From Dimorphilus gyrociliatus (lineage: Eukaryota > Annelida > Polychaeta > Dinophilidae): a stretch of DNA of 64,000 nucleotides. A model generated the notes under the pieces. That model saw nothing but the letters and a program-made list of their open reading frames with translations. It was not told the origin of the DNA and did no database searches. The stretch lies in NCBI GenBank assembly GCA_904063045.1, contig CAJFCJ010000020.1, forward strand, positions 302,916 to 366,915, given 5' to 3'. This document shows, one piece after another, positions 1 through 12,250 of this stretch (positions are counted from its first letter, which is position 1; every line of letters begins with the position of its first letter). The position numbers and the translations under genes are program-made.

Positions 1-296
1 CAAAAGAAAATATTTTGAAGCGTGCCTTAACATACACCCATATAAAAATTTTGTTAGCTGTACAACTATTGAATTAAAAAAGCACTAGATGGCATCAGTT
101 AAAGCTCACCAAACTCTTCCCCAATAATCGTCCGTCTTTCATCCAAACTACTCTGATGTTGTTTGTGTTTTGTTTTGTAATTGTACAGTCTATAATAAAG
201 TCATCTCCATTCGTGCATGTTACGTTCTGAAGAGTTTTACTAAACAACAGAAATTAATTAAATCGTAATGGAAGTGATTTGAAATGTCATAAATTA

Positions 297-953
297 TTAC
301 ATAAAGCTTAACGAAGATGTTTGTTGATATCTCTCTTTTTCATTATCATACGAAGATAGTTTTTCTATCGAATTTTTTGACGAATCACCAATTTCGTCTT
401 CTTCTGCTAAACTTTCTATGTCTAAAAAGAAAAATCCTATAGCTTAACAAGACAATGAGAAAAAAATTGCTCTTTACGAACGAGCTTTTCCGACGGAGGA
501 AAATTGCTTTCGATGCCCATATTGCTGCTGATATTTCTGCAATAACTGTTTAGTGGAACTTCTCCTCCCACCTTCACCCTTTTCTGTAAAAGGCGATAAA
601 AATTTCTTATTATAGGATAAAACGACCTTGAGAGTTTATATACCTGGGCGAATAACTTCGACATAGCTAACACTACTTATTTTTCCAACGTCATTTGTAA
701 TCACGCACTTATAGTCTCCCGTATCCGAATATCGACAATCGTAAATTTCCAAAACGTAGGCATAATCTTCTATAAAAACTTCATATTGCTTCCCGTTAAT
801 TTTCATATTATCCTTGAACCATTCTATTTGAGGCTCAGGTGCTGCATCAACAACAATTTGCAGCCTTGCGATACCACCGAAAGATACTCTAACGTCTTGT
901 AAATCTTCAACAATTGTTGGGGGCTGACCATCCGGAAATTCCGCGTCCGACAT
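297..953 (-). CDS. Small intracellular protein with one I-set immunoglobulin domain
   Basis: Exons, minus strand: 953-644, 583-about 482, 421-297. Residues about 10-101 form an I-set Ig domain: the PPTIVEDLQDV opening strand, the core Trp in IEWFKDN, and the DTGDYKC motif near the end. The first-sheet Cys is replaced (RLQIVVDA), as in many muscle-type Ig domains. No signal peptide follows ATG 953; the frame is open up to an ATG at 1052, but 953 has the better context. Exon 2 gives a Gln-rich basic tail and would stop at 476-474 if unspliced. An acceptor at 423-422 opens a third, acidic exon (EEDEIGDSS, ending SLSFM) joined in phase 1 if exon 2 ends at a weak GTTCGT donor. A kettin/palladin-like relative or a short sarcomeric adaptor is possible; the exact orthologue is unknown. 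Confidence 0.6.
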
Positions 954-1053
954 GATAAAACTAGAACGGTAAACGAAGAATTTTCTTTTCCTGTTCGAAC
1001 TCTTTAACTTTGTTTCACTTATGAATAGATTTAGCTTGACTTTATCTGACAAT

Positions 1054-2830
1054 TTTTTTTAATTTTAAGATAGAATCTACCTTTAAATGTTTTATTTACG
1101 GCGGCTATCGAAGAGATGAAACAGGACGAATTGCTTTTATCAAAATGATTTGTAATAGCATGATGGCCTACGTCAATGTTGACTCGATGTTATTTACGAC
1201 GATCAAACAAAGGAATTTTAAGAGTGTCAACTTTTTATTACGCGTACCTAAATATGATCGGGTTTTTTTTTTAAGTGTATACCAACAGATCGCTTTTGTT
1301 ATGACTTACTTTCTTTTCGTATTTCATAAGCAATTTTATCTCCACTAGTCTATCTAAATTCCCCGGAAGCTTTCGGCCGCACAGCGAATTATTATTAAGA
1401 ACACTAAGATCGTGGGAGGGAGGCACAGAGGGAGTGGGAGTAAAGGTAAGAGACAACTCTCTTTTGTTTATGCGATATTTATGAGCAAATACTTTCCTCT
1501 TTCTTTCATATATCACCATCTTATTATTCCTTTTTTAAACTTCGAAAAAATAAGGTCTCTATCAAAAATGACAGTATGTATTAGTTTTATACTCTATGTA
1601 AATATCTGAGGAATAAGAGCCACCTTATCAATAAGTTAACGTTATATATTTGCTATATAGTGTTGTGTGAACATTTAAAATTATGATAAGTTCAGGAATT
1701 TCTTTTTAATTACTTATAAAAGGGAAGGTTTTTTTTAAAATATACGTAAGATAAATTATTATGTTCGTAACTATTTTTTGCCTGTAACGACTTAAAAAAA
1801 ATGAGATAGTAATGTGTACAAAGTGTTTATTAGTTGAAATTACCAGGCTAGTCTGACCTCTTTAGTACTCGTATAACATTTTAGCTTATTAATAATTGAA
1901 AACGTTTCACATCACTAATACTCATCAGTCCAATTGCTCAAGTTAGTAAAGTTATAGATAAACGCTTTTGGGGGTTTTAGTAATTATGTTGCAAAACTAC
2001 AAAATGCTTATAATAACATTTTCTTTCCTAATTGTGCATCATATATATTCTTAAGTATTTCTTAAATATATATATTATATATATACAGTATATATATTAT
2101 ATATATATACAGTATATATATATTATATATATACAGTATATATATATTATATATATACAGTATATATAAATTATATATACAACATATATTTAATATATTT
2201 AAATGTTAATACTCTTTTCGAAGAAATGTCTTTCCAGGTCAACATTACAATTAAATATCTTTTCTAACAGTTTAAAAACAAAAATCAATATACTGAGTAT
2301 TAAATTTGCTTCTCTCATAAGAGGCTTTTCTTTCACCTTTTTCTCTATTTGACTACAGAAAGCACTTAAACATTAGTAAGGAAATTGAAATGTTTCTCTA
2401 GTAAGTGAATTTCTTAAAAAGAAAAACAAGTTTTAGTTTATATATTATCTTGAATATCTTAGTTATAGCATCTGCCATTCTCTTCTTAACAGCTCTATGG
2501 ATATGACTCCAACTGTTACCGACGGCAAAGACGATATTTCCGTTTCAATAAAGAAAGTCTTAAATAACGAATGATCAATCTTTGCAGCTTTTTTTTCGTT
2601 GTCAACTCGGAAAATATTTTAGAAGTGAACTAATCTAAGTGAAATTGGAAGTCTTAGTTTTCATACGCCTGCGAAAGCAGATATACAAATGACCCAATAT
2701 TCTAGGTATTACCTTCTTTAACAGATTCGTTTTTTATTCTCAGTAAATTTTGATAAGTTTACGAATAAATAATTAGATAAAAGAAACGACTAAAACGTTA
2801 GGTACGATGCAAGATAACGAGATGGAAGGA
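1054..2830. other. Intergenic AT-rich stretch
   Basis: No gene is supported here. The stretch contains an AT minisatellite (2064-2190) and, at 2358-2399 and 2491-2573, two short open blocks with good splice borders that I could not connect to a start exon. Confidence 0.5.
2064..2190. repeat. AT minisatellite with TATACAGTATA core
   Basis: About five tandem copies of a 20-26 bp unit made of alternating AT broken by a regular ACAGT, so each unit carries the near-palindrome TATACAGTATA. Confidence 0.85.
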
Positions 2831-3935
2831 TTATCCTCTAGCCGGTACGAACTGACCTCGTTTACTCTCTTCCATCAATCTCTCTTGAATATCTTCATAT
2901 AATTTTTGTCTTGCCACTTGTGATAAATAATTTTCCAATTTAGATTCAACATTTTCATTCAGTCTTTTACCCCTCATTGCCGAAAAAGAACGCTATTGAA
3001 AAATTAAAACATGAAAAATTAATAATTCTATATAATCTCAAAATGTTATGATGATTTCTAAATTTTCATTCAGTTAGAAGAAAGAATAAGAAAAAAAAAC
3101 TAGTTAACTTCCAATTAGAGAAGGAAAATAGAGAAAAGTAGTCAAGGTTTTTGTTATTTTGTTTTAGGACAGCTGTAGAACGAAACTAAATAGAATAATG
3201 GCTTGGCTTCAGCTTTCAGACTGAATTGTACTCATTGACCTAAACGAGCTAATGCATCATCTTCAATGTTCGTTTTCGTCAAGACAGTTTTGTGTTTTGG
3301 TGTTTTCAGTATTTCTTAATTGATAAAGCACAGTTTGTACTAATACTTTTTTTTTATGTTTTCGTTTAAAAAGACATCTTACTAGTCTCTTTCAAATGAG
3401 AAGAGACTTAAATTTCTTAATAAATCAAACTTAATCTGATTCATTTTCTAAATATTCGGTTAATCTGAGATTTTTAATTAATATTCATAAGAAATATCTT
3501 TAAAAAGGGATTAATACATCTTAATTTCGAAGAGATCTTTGGTCATGAAAAATTAATCATAGGGATCAGAGAGCTTGAAAAACAAATAGATTTTATTCAA
3601 CAGTTTATTAAATATTTATATCCATCGACAAAAATAACTAAAGTAGTCAAAGCTTCTAAAGACTTTATAAATAACTATCTTTTTAAGTTAAATATTAATT
3701 TTTACATTGAACAATTGCAATACAGTAAAGAAACTTTAAGCGTTTTTCTCTGATTGATTTTGGAAAAGAGAGTTTTACCAAACATTTCTGTCCGTGCCCT
3801 GATTTAATAAGATCGACTTACCTTTTCTATTCCGACCTTATTAGAGGGGTACTGGAGGCTGATAGTTGATGGAACATCCAATAATATTATCCCAAGAACG
3901 AAAACAGCTAAGCAATAAGAGGTGTATTTAGTCAT
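2831..3935 (-). CDS. Neuropeptide-like precursor, candidate amidated FSAMR peptide
   Basis: Two exons on the minus strand: 3935-3822 (38 codons, phase 0, donor GTAAGT) and 2992-2831 (53 codons plus TAA), giving 91 aa. The N terminus has a hydrophobic core (LAVFVLGIILL) typical of a signal peptide. At the exon junction the protein reads EKR-SFSAMR-GKR: a Lys-Arg cut, a six-residue peptide, then Gly-Lys-Arg for cleavage and C-terminal amidation. The predicted product SFSAMR-amide ends F-x-A-x-R-amide, close to the invertebrate tachykinin-type end FxGxR/FxAxR-amide. However, tachykinin precursors usually carry many copies and this one has a single copy. A charged 43-residue C-terminal propeptide with one more Lys-Arg follows. 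No Cys is present after the signal sequence. The precursor architecture is seen directly; the peptide family is inference. Confidence 0.65.
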
Positions 3936-6900
3936 GTTTTTTATCTTTTATTTCTTTCTCCTCCTGAAATAATTTTTTCCGAAAAAGGAATAATTAATTT
4001 CATAATTGTTAAATATGTCTATTTAATTCTTAGAAATCGTTTAAAGACTGTAAAAAGAACTTTTAACATATCAGTTTTAAAATAAAATATTCAAATATTT
4101 AAACACATGAGGGAAAAAGAGCTATAAAAACCTTTAGCAATAGCTTTTCTCTCTTTAACTATGGTAAGAGAATAGGAAGACGTATCAAAAGTTTATCATA
4201 ATTTATTATTTGAGAAAAGATGGCGCTGTCAGCTATGAAAACTACCGGGCAAAATTTTTTTCTACACAAACTTATTATATACTGTTTTTTGTGTGTATTA
4301 TGCACTAAAAACAATGCATATATACGTCTATAAAACAAACAGTATAGTGAAAGATATAAATGTTCTATCTTTGTATTACTAATGCTAATAATCTGTGTAG
4401 ATTAATAATATATTGTTAACAAAAAGACTCTAAAAAAGACACCGTTTTTATACGCTTGACTAAAAACCGCTTAAAATATTAATTATATTGTCAAAATATA
4501 AAAGAAATGTATATTAAAGCTATTGATAAAAAGAGAAAGAATAAAGTATATTTCATAAGTTTACCACTAGACAAATGAATGACTTGAAGTAAAAAAGACT
4601 TTGTAATTAGTGCATCAATTGAGAGGTAACAGTCAATATTTTGAGTGTGATGAAGAACTTCTTAAATATATTGAATTTTCTCTTTTCTTTATGATTTATA
4701 TTCAGTTTAATATTGAAAAGAAGGTGTTGTAATCTAATCAATTGATAATGAGGAAAAAAATTATATTCATTTCTTAGATGATACTTTGCCATATTCCCTT
4801 TCTAATTTATAAGACAGATATCTACATCCAAAAACAGTAGATTTTTTGAAAATCTCTTTCAAAGTTCGTTAATAAACTATGAATTTAATGAAGCGACATA
4901 CTATTCAATTGAAAATATGTTAATTATTCATTTGTTACAGATTGAGAGAAAGCAAAAAAACGACAACAACCTTTAAAAAAACGTTTGCTCGTAAACAACA
5001 GAGTAAAAGGGAAAGTAAGCTTGTTTTCAGCCATTATTATAATCATTCAGTTTAATTAGATTACTTAAACCGAAACGAACTATTATCTTTTCAAAAGGCG
5101 TTTTAAAAACAAAAGTACGAGAAAAGTAGTCTTGTAGTTTGCTATATAATTGTCAAAAAAAGATATAATTAAGTATTACTTGAATAAAACACATGGGGGA
5201 AAATACGAAGGAGACGGAGGAGTAAAACTGTTTAAAAAGAATATTTTATTAGTTTATCTTTCAAGGAAAAATTACAAAAATTATCACTGAAGCATTGAAT
5301 AACAGCTAATGTAGATATTTCGCCCAAGGTGTTTCCTGTGCGTATGATTTGATATTTACAAAAGTTGGATATAAAAGGATAAGTATTTAGTTGTTTTTAT
5401 ATATTTTTCTGTTGATTTATATACAGTATATGTAAATATTATACAGATATATAGATTCTAATTAGCATTTTTAAATTGATCAAGGAGTTTTGATTTTACA
5501 CTTTAATTTTGGTTTAATTGTTACTATTTTTAATTATAAAACAATGCTGTATAGTGTAAACAAAGCTTATTAATTAATTGCTGTTTGTCAAGTAATATAG
5601 ATCATTACTAGTTTTATTTTTACTCACATTTAACATCTATTACTATTACAGAATTGTGTAATATTTGTTTAATAATTTTACTAAAGAATTTTTACGGCTA
5701 CTGTAAAAACCTTTTAAATAGCAATTTTTGAATAATTCATGTTTTTATTGTCAGTAATATAGTCCATTATTTTATTAACAATTAGAAAATGAGAGAAAGT
5801 TAGGAAAAGACACCGGAAGTAGAGCATGCACAAATATGACATTATGTTATTGAAAAATTTGTTCATTACAAAATCTTTCCTTGACCCAGCTACATCCTTC
5901 TTAGACTGTTAGTTTTTTTAGTTTATTAACAAGATAATTAATCAAACTTAATTGTTAATTAGCTTTTACCACCATTACATTTTCTCTTTATCAGAAAACT
6001 TATAGCCTTTTCCGTGATTATCTCTTTCGTTTAACTTTTTAAAATTAAACTTTCAATCCCACAAAACTACATGTAATGTCTACTACTTACATCTTAATTA
6101 GAGAAAAGAGTTATATTTCGTTTTCATCAACAGATGTCGCTTCAAATGCTTTTTAGACTAGCTACAATTTCTAATAGGATACAATAACAGGATATCTCTC
6201 TACCCACACAATTTTTAATTGTATCTTTATATGAGCAAATAGCAAATTTAAAAACGTTTTTTTACGCTGCATTTGTAACCTCATTCTACTTTTTATTTAA
6301 AATACATTAAAACCTCTAAAGTAATCTTTAATCAAAACTTTTATTACCAGTATTCAATCTGTAGTACATATTATATAGTTATATATAGTTTTTCCCTTGA
6401 AAATAATCAGCTAGCAATCTCATAGTTGATTTATTTAGCTGTCAATGATCAAATATAAGTAAACAATCCGTTTCATATTGATATTAAAGATTTTAACATA
6501 GTCTTGTTTATTATTCTTGATAAATTTTTACAATATTTTCTATTTATTTAACTATTTTGTTTACATTTAGAAACGTATTAATCATTTATAATTCATATAT
6601 ATTTTATGTTCAAAGATAAGGGTCAAAAAACTCTGCAGAGCTGAATAAAGAGATTATTTTCGCTTAGTATATATTTTTAAAAGTATTCTAATCATAGTTT
6701 TGATTTCGCTTGTTGAAATGTGAGAAGAAAACTCATTTAACAGGTCAAAATCAGACATCTGGGTCATTCAAATTTTCTACTGAATATTAAAATAAATAGA
6801 AAATTAGTAAGAGCGTGACTTGAAATTTGAAAATTTAGTTCTTGACTTTGTAAAAAAAGTATCTTTATTTAAATTTAATTGAATAAACATTGTAATATGA

Positions 6901-8087
6901 CCGATGCATCTAGTGGGTAATATTTTATTAGTTAATTGAAGTTTCTAAAGACTTTATATTGTACTAAGAACTCATAAGGATACATATATTTTAATTCATT
7001 AATTAATCATTAATTATGTGTCTTTAGACAAGGGGGTAACTGATCATGAGACGAAGATGGAAATCAAAAGGGATGTGGTTGTGGAAATAATCCGGAAACT
7101 CTAATAAACTCGATCCTTCTCATTGAGAACACTATTTTATAACCAAGTTTCTTAATTACTTCTATTAGAAGATAAAGGAGGTGTGTTAAGTCAGTTAGTA
7201 GTTTCATTGAATAAATAAGATTCACAATAAAGAAAGCGACAATTTCCGTATCCTTGTCGTAGAGAAGTTGTGATTTTCCTATAATTTTTGACAAAGTAGT
7301 TATAAATAGAGTACATAGGAAAGATATATTTTTCTTTTAGACCTCTAGCGATTCGAACTTATTCCATGCTTTTATGCGTGAAACTATAACACAAAGAATA
7401 TAGGATTTTTAAATGAAGTATGAATGCAATAAGTACATTTTTAATATTGAAGTGGTATCATTCCTATAGATATCTTAAAATAGTACCCAATAATGCTCAA
7501 TATACTGTATTTTAGATTATCTCATTATGATTATCATAGCGAATTGTCTAATTTCAATATCTTTATTTTATACTAAACTAATCCATAAGAATTGTGTATT
7601 AATAGAGAGGGAGTGTTTAAATTAGGCAAAAAATTGGTACTCACTAACCTCTTGTATTTATTTTGGGTATGTCTTCAATCGAGGTCTGAGTAAACAAAAA
7701 CCATTTTTCCTTATACTTTTGCAAACTAAGAATTAATAACATTATATAACAATATTTATAAAAAATGCTATATATTAATACACTCTATAATTATATAAAT
7801 AGCTTAAAAAATATTATTTTGGCTCCATCTATCGGGTATAATGATTATAATTGTAAACAATTACTTAGAGCTTAGATTATTTTAATAGCGTAGAAAAGGA
7901 AAGAAGAAAATTAGTTATGTTATTATAAAGTTTTTTTTATATATATTACAGATTTGTTACAGCTTTAATAGATGATTATGAAAGAAGTTTTATTGATTTC
8001 TACATAATATCTTTCTCTAAACGTGTTTGAATTTTAAAATGATACAAAATAACTTAAACTATTCCAAAAAATATTAGTTAAGTGCAA
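3936..8087. other. Long AT-rich intergenic region
   Basis: About 4 kb without a supported gene. Open frames here lack coding character, signal peptides or splice partners. One AAAAGATGGCGCTGTC (4215-4230) resembles a CTCF core. Confidence 0.5.
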
Positions 8088-8088
8088 G

Positions 8089-8172
8089 TCGTGATGAGAG
8101 CTCGGAATATACGACAAGGCTATTCGTGATTTGATAAAATATAGACCAAATTATTGAACTTGCCTTTATAAG
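8089..8172 (+). promoter_or_regulatory. Paired TCGTGA promoter of mini-collagen 1
   Basis: TCGTGA boxes at 8089 and 8124 (35 bp apart), then a TATA-like TTTATAAG at 8165-8172. The ATG lies 114 bp after the second box. The same layout precedes every gene of the cluster. Confidence 0.75.
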
Positions 8173-8237
8173 AACCTCGAATTGATCGGGTTGCTTATAT
8201 CACCTTCTAATTTCATTCAGAACAGTTGAAATTAATC

Positions 8238-8588
8238 ATGAATTCTCTTTCAATTGTTTGTATCGTGGCTTTGGCATTGTGTAAGTAGATTTATTCTATA
8301 CTTTTACAATTATAAATCATTAATTATAGTACTTTTTATTTTATAGTCGCCTGTGCTTACTGTCAGGAAGGTCGAACTGGAGCAACGGGAGCAACAGGCT
8401 GGGGAAGAACGGGAGCAACTGGAGCAATGGGTTTTACTGGTATGACCGGTGCGCCCGGACCAGCCGGTCCAGCCGGTCCACCCGGTCAAGGAGGATTTGG
8501 AGGTAATGTGGACAGCCGTGGAAAACTTGACAGTGGAAAACTAACCTGTTTCTTAAGCTGTTTGAATGAGAAATGCGGAATTCTGTAG
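8238..8588 (+). CDS. Mini-collagen 1 (secreted short collagen-like protein)
   Basis: Exons 8238-8280 (43 nt, phase 1) and 8347-8588; 94 aa. Exon 1 encodes the signal peptide (MNSLSIVCIVALALF). The mature part starts near Cys-Gln-Glu-Gly and runs into about 14 Gly-X-Y triplets, first Thr-rich (GAT), then Pro-rich (GAPGPAGPAGPPG), with one Gly-Trp-Gly interruption. A linker (GNVDSRGKLDSGK) leads to the tail LTCFLSCLNEKCGIL with three Cys, presumably for interchain disulfides in a trimer. There is no C1q or other globular head. AATAAA at 8611. It is nearest in sequence to copies 6 and 7, including the intron. Role unknown; a secreted gland or cuticle component is plausible. Confidence 0.85.
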
Positions 8589-9104
8589 ATTGAATACTAT
8601 GAAAATTTACAATAAATGTAACTTTTAAATTCTTTTTCTTTCCCATTTTTCTGTGATCTGAATAAAATAATTTGCTTGAAAAAACTTGCAAAGCATCTGA
8701 ACGAATATTTATTAGTTTTTGATCTAAGATTCAACTGCAAAGGGTATAAATCGAAAAAAAAACAGTCTAAAAAATTATTTAGATGTTTCAACAGTCTTAA
8801 TATAAAAGATATATTTTATGATTACATCTAAAAATACTGTATTCTAAGAGACCATTTACTATGGTCAATTTCCTATTATAAAAGTGAATTAGAGAATTTT
8901 ATCTTATAATAAAGCTCATTTCATATTGTCATTAAACTAATGACATCAGGGCTTCACATCGGTATTTCAGCAGTATGTACTGAAAATTTAAACTAATGTA
9001 TATTGCAAACTACAAAATTACGTGAGTTATAGCTGAAGCTGAGCGTTGGTTATAAGAGAAAGGAATTTTTTCCAGCATGTTCCGGTCCACATTTAAATGA
9101 GGTG

Positions 9105-9182
9105 TCGTGAGAGCCAGCTGTGAGCAGATTATACTTCGTGACTACCAAATAGGTTTGATAAAGAGATATTTTACTATAAAAA
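9105..9182 (+). promoter_or_regulatory. Paired TCGTGA promoter of mini-collagen 2
   Basis: TCGTGA at 9105 and 9136 (31 bp apart), TATA box CTATAAAA at 9175-9182, ATG 114 bp after the second box. Confidence 0.75.
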
Positions 9183-9249
9183 CACTAAAAGACTCTAGTT
9201 TCATTTGAAGGATCTCGTGCTTAGGTCCTTTAAAGAAATAAGATTTAGC

Positions 9250-9755
9250 ATGAAATCATTTATATTTGTTGGCATTTGTTTGGCAGCCTTTGGTAAACTT
9301 TAAATCATTTATGAAAAAAAGTTGCACGTTATTTTCTCAATATTAATAAAGATTCTTTCAGTGGCCTTGTCCAGCTGCCAGAGGGGTGATGTTGGAAGAA
9401 TGGGACCAACTGGTGCAACTGGTGAACCTGGTCGACCTGGTCGGGGCGATACAGGTAGTACTGGAAACACTGGACCATCGTACAGAGGTCCAAAAGGACT
9501 TGATGGCAGACAAGGTGCAACAGGACCACAAGGAATGCCAGGACCAGTAGGACAAAGAGGCTCACCAGGTGAAACACTTAGCGGCAGTAGTTCTTTCGCT
9601 TGGACTCCAGAGCGAGGTATGAATGAAAGTGTAAATTTTAAAAATAAAAAAGTTAAAATATAATATTTGTTTTGGAAGGTTATGGTGTAAAACCTGGATC
9701 ACAAGGAGTTGGATGTTTCCTTCAATGCCTGAAAAATGATTGTGATTTATTGTAA
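9250..9755 (+). CDS. Mini-collagen 2
   Basis: Three exons: 9250-9292 (43 nt), 9362-9616 and 9679-9755; 124 aa. Signal peptide MKSFIFVGICLAAF, mature start near SSCQRG. It has about 20 Gly-X-Y triplets, with a Gly-Arg-Gly interruption after six and a second break at GPSYRG, then a Ser-rich linker. The last exon encodes the tail GVGCFLQCLKNDCDLL, the family pattern C-x3-C-x4-C with Asp replacing Gly. The open frame reads past the donor at 9617 into the second intron, so a single-exon reading (113 aa) would lose the Cys tail. From codon 5 to the stop it is identical, introns included, to copy 4 exactly 3,001 bp downstream. Confidence 0.85.
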
Positions 9756-10804
9756 ATCTCCGATAAAATTGAATATGAAATTTGAACGAAAACCGATACT
9801 TTGAAATTTGCTGCAAGATTAGAAAATTATATCTTTTCCTACTGTGAAACTCTCTTTCTCCTTTGTCTTTGAAGAGTATGTTTTGTCTTGAATAAAGTAT
9901 GTTATAATTCAGAAAAATGATCTTTTTTATACATCTTCTCTGTGTAAGTATAGTAGGTTATACTAATTTGTTCAGTAAAATGAATTTTCCTTCCATTAAT
10001 TACACAAATTATTGTTATTATTTTCATCCTAAAAACAATCTGTTTCGGTTAATTCATAATGAATTGATAAGATTAGGATATTATAAAACTCTCTACGACA
10101 ATGTATTTTAATTAACTTCAACATAATCGCTTTAATCTGGAATTTCTTTTTAAAAAGTTAATTAATCATATTATATTTAAAGATTATTATCTTTGGTGAA
10201 AAACAAAGTTGATATAGTTATCCTTTCCCTGCAATTCAATGTTTAATTTAAAAGATATTTAAAAATATGAAAAATACTTCGCTAGATGGCATCCGTAGCT
10301 GCTAACTTTATAGCTTATCTGAAAGAAATATAAAATTCATTTTATTAACTAAAATTGAAGAAAAATCTCTAAATTCTTATGTTTTTTAAAGTAGCCAAAT
10401 ATCTTAATTGATTATTTTCTGCAAAATAGATAGTAGGTGATTTTCATAATGAAAGCGTCTACAATAAATAATGAAAAAACATTTAAGCTTGAATTTTCTA
10501 CCATTTTCTGAAATTCCTTAAATATTTTTATAACTAAATTGAAGCATTGGTTTTTAAATACCGTAAACTAATTTATTTTTTAAAAAATTCTGTTTAAAAC
10601 CTTTATGATGTTATACTTCCAGCTAAACTCCTTTATAGGTGTATCATTAATATTAGCATATTTAGCTCTAAAATAGTTATAATATGGTAATTAACACAAT
10701 CTAGAAGATAAAACTTTAAATCTTCTCGAGTGTGAAAATGGAATCACGCATGTATATTAACCTTTTCTCTTTTCAAAAATTTGAAAAACATTATTCCAAA
10801 ATTC

Positions 10805-10884
10805 TCGTGATCTAAAATTGACCTTAAATTCAAAACATTCGTGACACAATGTAGGCCAAAAAATTTTACCTCTGGCATATAAAG
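10805..10884 (+). promoter_or_regulatory. Paired TCGTGA promoter of mini-collagen 3
   Basis: TCGTGA at 10805 and 10839 (34 bp), TAGGCC at 10851-10856, TATA box ATATAAAG at 10877-10884, ATG 114 bp after the second box. Confidence 0.75.
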
Positions 10885-10952
10885 GCCAGTGAAGTCCTGA
10901 GTTTCAGTCAATGTATCCTGTGGTCTTAGACTCAACCAGTTGAAGTTTAATA

Positions 10953-11321
10953 ATGGATTCACTTAAAATTGTTTGTTTGATGATTTTAGCATTTTGTAAG
11001 TAGTGCATTATATATATTTTAAAGTTGAGTATTGGTAATTGTTATACTTTTTGTTTTATAGCTGCTTGCGCCTTCTGTCAGGAAGGTCAAACTGGAGCAA
11101 CGGGAGCAACAGGCTGGGGAAGAACGGGAGCAACTGGAGTAATGGGCTTTACTGGTTCGCGTGGTCGACCCGGTCCAGTCGGTCCACGCGGTCCACCCGG
11201 TCCACCCGGTCAAGGAGGAAAAGGCGGATTTGGAGGTAATGTGGACAGCAGTGGAAAACTCGACTATGGAAAACTAACCTGTTTCTTGAGCTGTTTGAAT
11301 GAGAAATGTGGAATTCTATAA
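10953..11321 (+). CDS. Mini-collagen 3
   Basis: Exons 10953-10995 (43 nt) and 11062-11321; 100 aa. Signal peptide MDSLKIVCLMILAF, then ACAFCQEG. The Thr-rich Gly-X-Y start with the Gly-Trp-Gly break matches copies 1, 6 and 7; the centre differs (GFTGSRGRPGPVGPRG). The tail is LTCFLSCLNEKCGIL. AATAAA at about 11423. The 3' coding end and about 170 bp of downstream sequence are nearly the same as in copy 6, although the 5' halves differ, so one of the two is a mosaic. Confidence 0.85.
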
Positions 11322-11485
11322 AATGAACAAAATGAACTTTTTCAAGACAAAATATATTCGTTAATGATATTTTCAATCTTTCGATAATTACTATGATTAT
11401 TACTTTTATTAAAATATATCCTAATAAACTGAAATGTACCAAATCTCTGTTTTATAGTATATACATTAACTAAGTGTCGTACAGT

Positions 11486-11487
<2 letters not shown>

Positions 11488-11518
<31 letters not shown>
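11488..11518. repeat. AT dinucleotide microsatellite
   Basis: Uninterrupted alternating AT of about 30 bp, just past the 3' end of mini-collagen 3. Confidence 0.9.
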
Positions 11519-12105
11519 CGCACGGTTGCAATTGGTGAAAATGTTAATATACAATCTTTGATGAGAAAAAATTATAAGCTCCCTTCTAATCATCATATTA
11601 TGAATCTCCTAAAGTGATAAGAGAGATAAAGATATAATAAAGTGTAATTTCAAAGAAATAGAATACTTAATTTGTTCAAAAATATAAGGAAATATAAAAT
11701 TTCTGGTGGATTGGTCAAAAAATATCCAACATTTATTGAATAAATTACATAATAGAGCATCATGCTATGTAGTATAAACAAGAAATGATTATTTAACAAT
11801 TTACTATTAAAAAATGTATTTATTTATTTTCAGAGTACTGAACACATATCTGAAAAGTATTTCTGAAAGATGTACTGTGTCTACAATGTGTTCTTATTTG
11901 TTAAATACTTTTTTGGGCTATATTTTTTAATTAATATAGAAATAGTTCAGAAATCTAGAATACATAATTTTTCAAAGGTTAATTAATTGGTATTCCGTAC
12001 TTAACTTTCGAGATTTTCAACTCTCAGTTTAGCAAATAAATACAAAGATTTTGTAGTTTCAGTTACATGTTCGTTCACATATGCAAAGCATATTAAAATT
12101 AAGTG

Positions 12106-12184
12106 TCGTGAGAGCCAATCGTGAACAGACTACACTTCGTGACTAGAAAGGAAGGCCAAACAAAGACCTATCGTCTTATAAAAG
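12106..12184 (+). promoter_or_regulatory. Paired TCGTGA promoter of mini-collagen 4
   Basis: TCGTGA at 12106 and 12137 (31 bp), with a third copy between them at 12119; TATA CTTATAAAAG at 12175-12184; ATG 114 bp after the last box. The region from 12102 resembles that of copy 2 (GTGTCGTGAGAGCCA shared), although the surrounding DNA has diverged. Confidence 0.75.
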
Positions 12185-12250
12185 GGCAGAAATTTATTCG
12201 TTTCATATCGAGAGCTGCAAGGGAGGTTCAATCGTAAATTAATACTTAGT

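Noticed and set aside
1145-1609. Overlapping open frames at 1.1-1.6 kb
   Set aside because: AT-rich, hydrophobic by composition, no splice partners or recognisable motif.
2358-2573. Two short + strand blocks (2358-2399, 2491-2573) with good acceptors, a GTAAGT donor and compatible phase
   Set aside because: They would read ...KEIEMFLY + SMDMTPTVTDG..., but no upstream exon or start could be found and the blocks are short enough to arise by chance.
9917-9952. Short ATG exon with hydrophobic start and GTAAGT just after mini-collagen 2
   Set aside because: It follows the AATAAA of copy 2 immediately, has no cluster-type promoter and no matching second exon.
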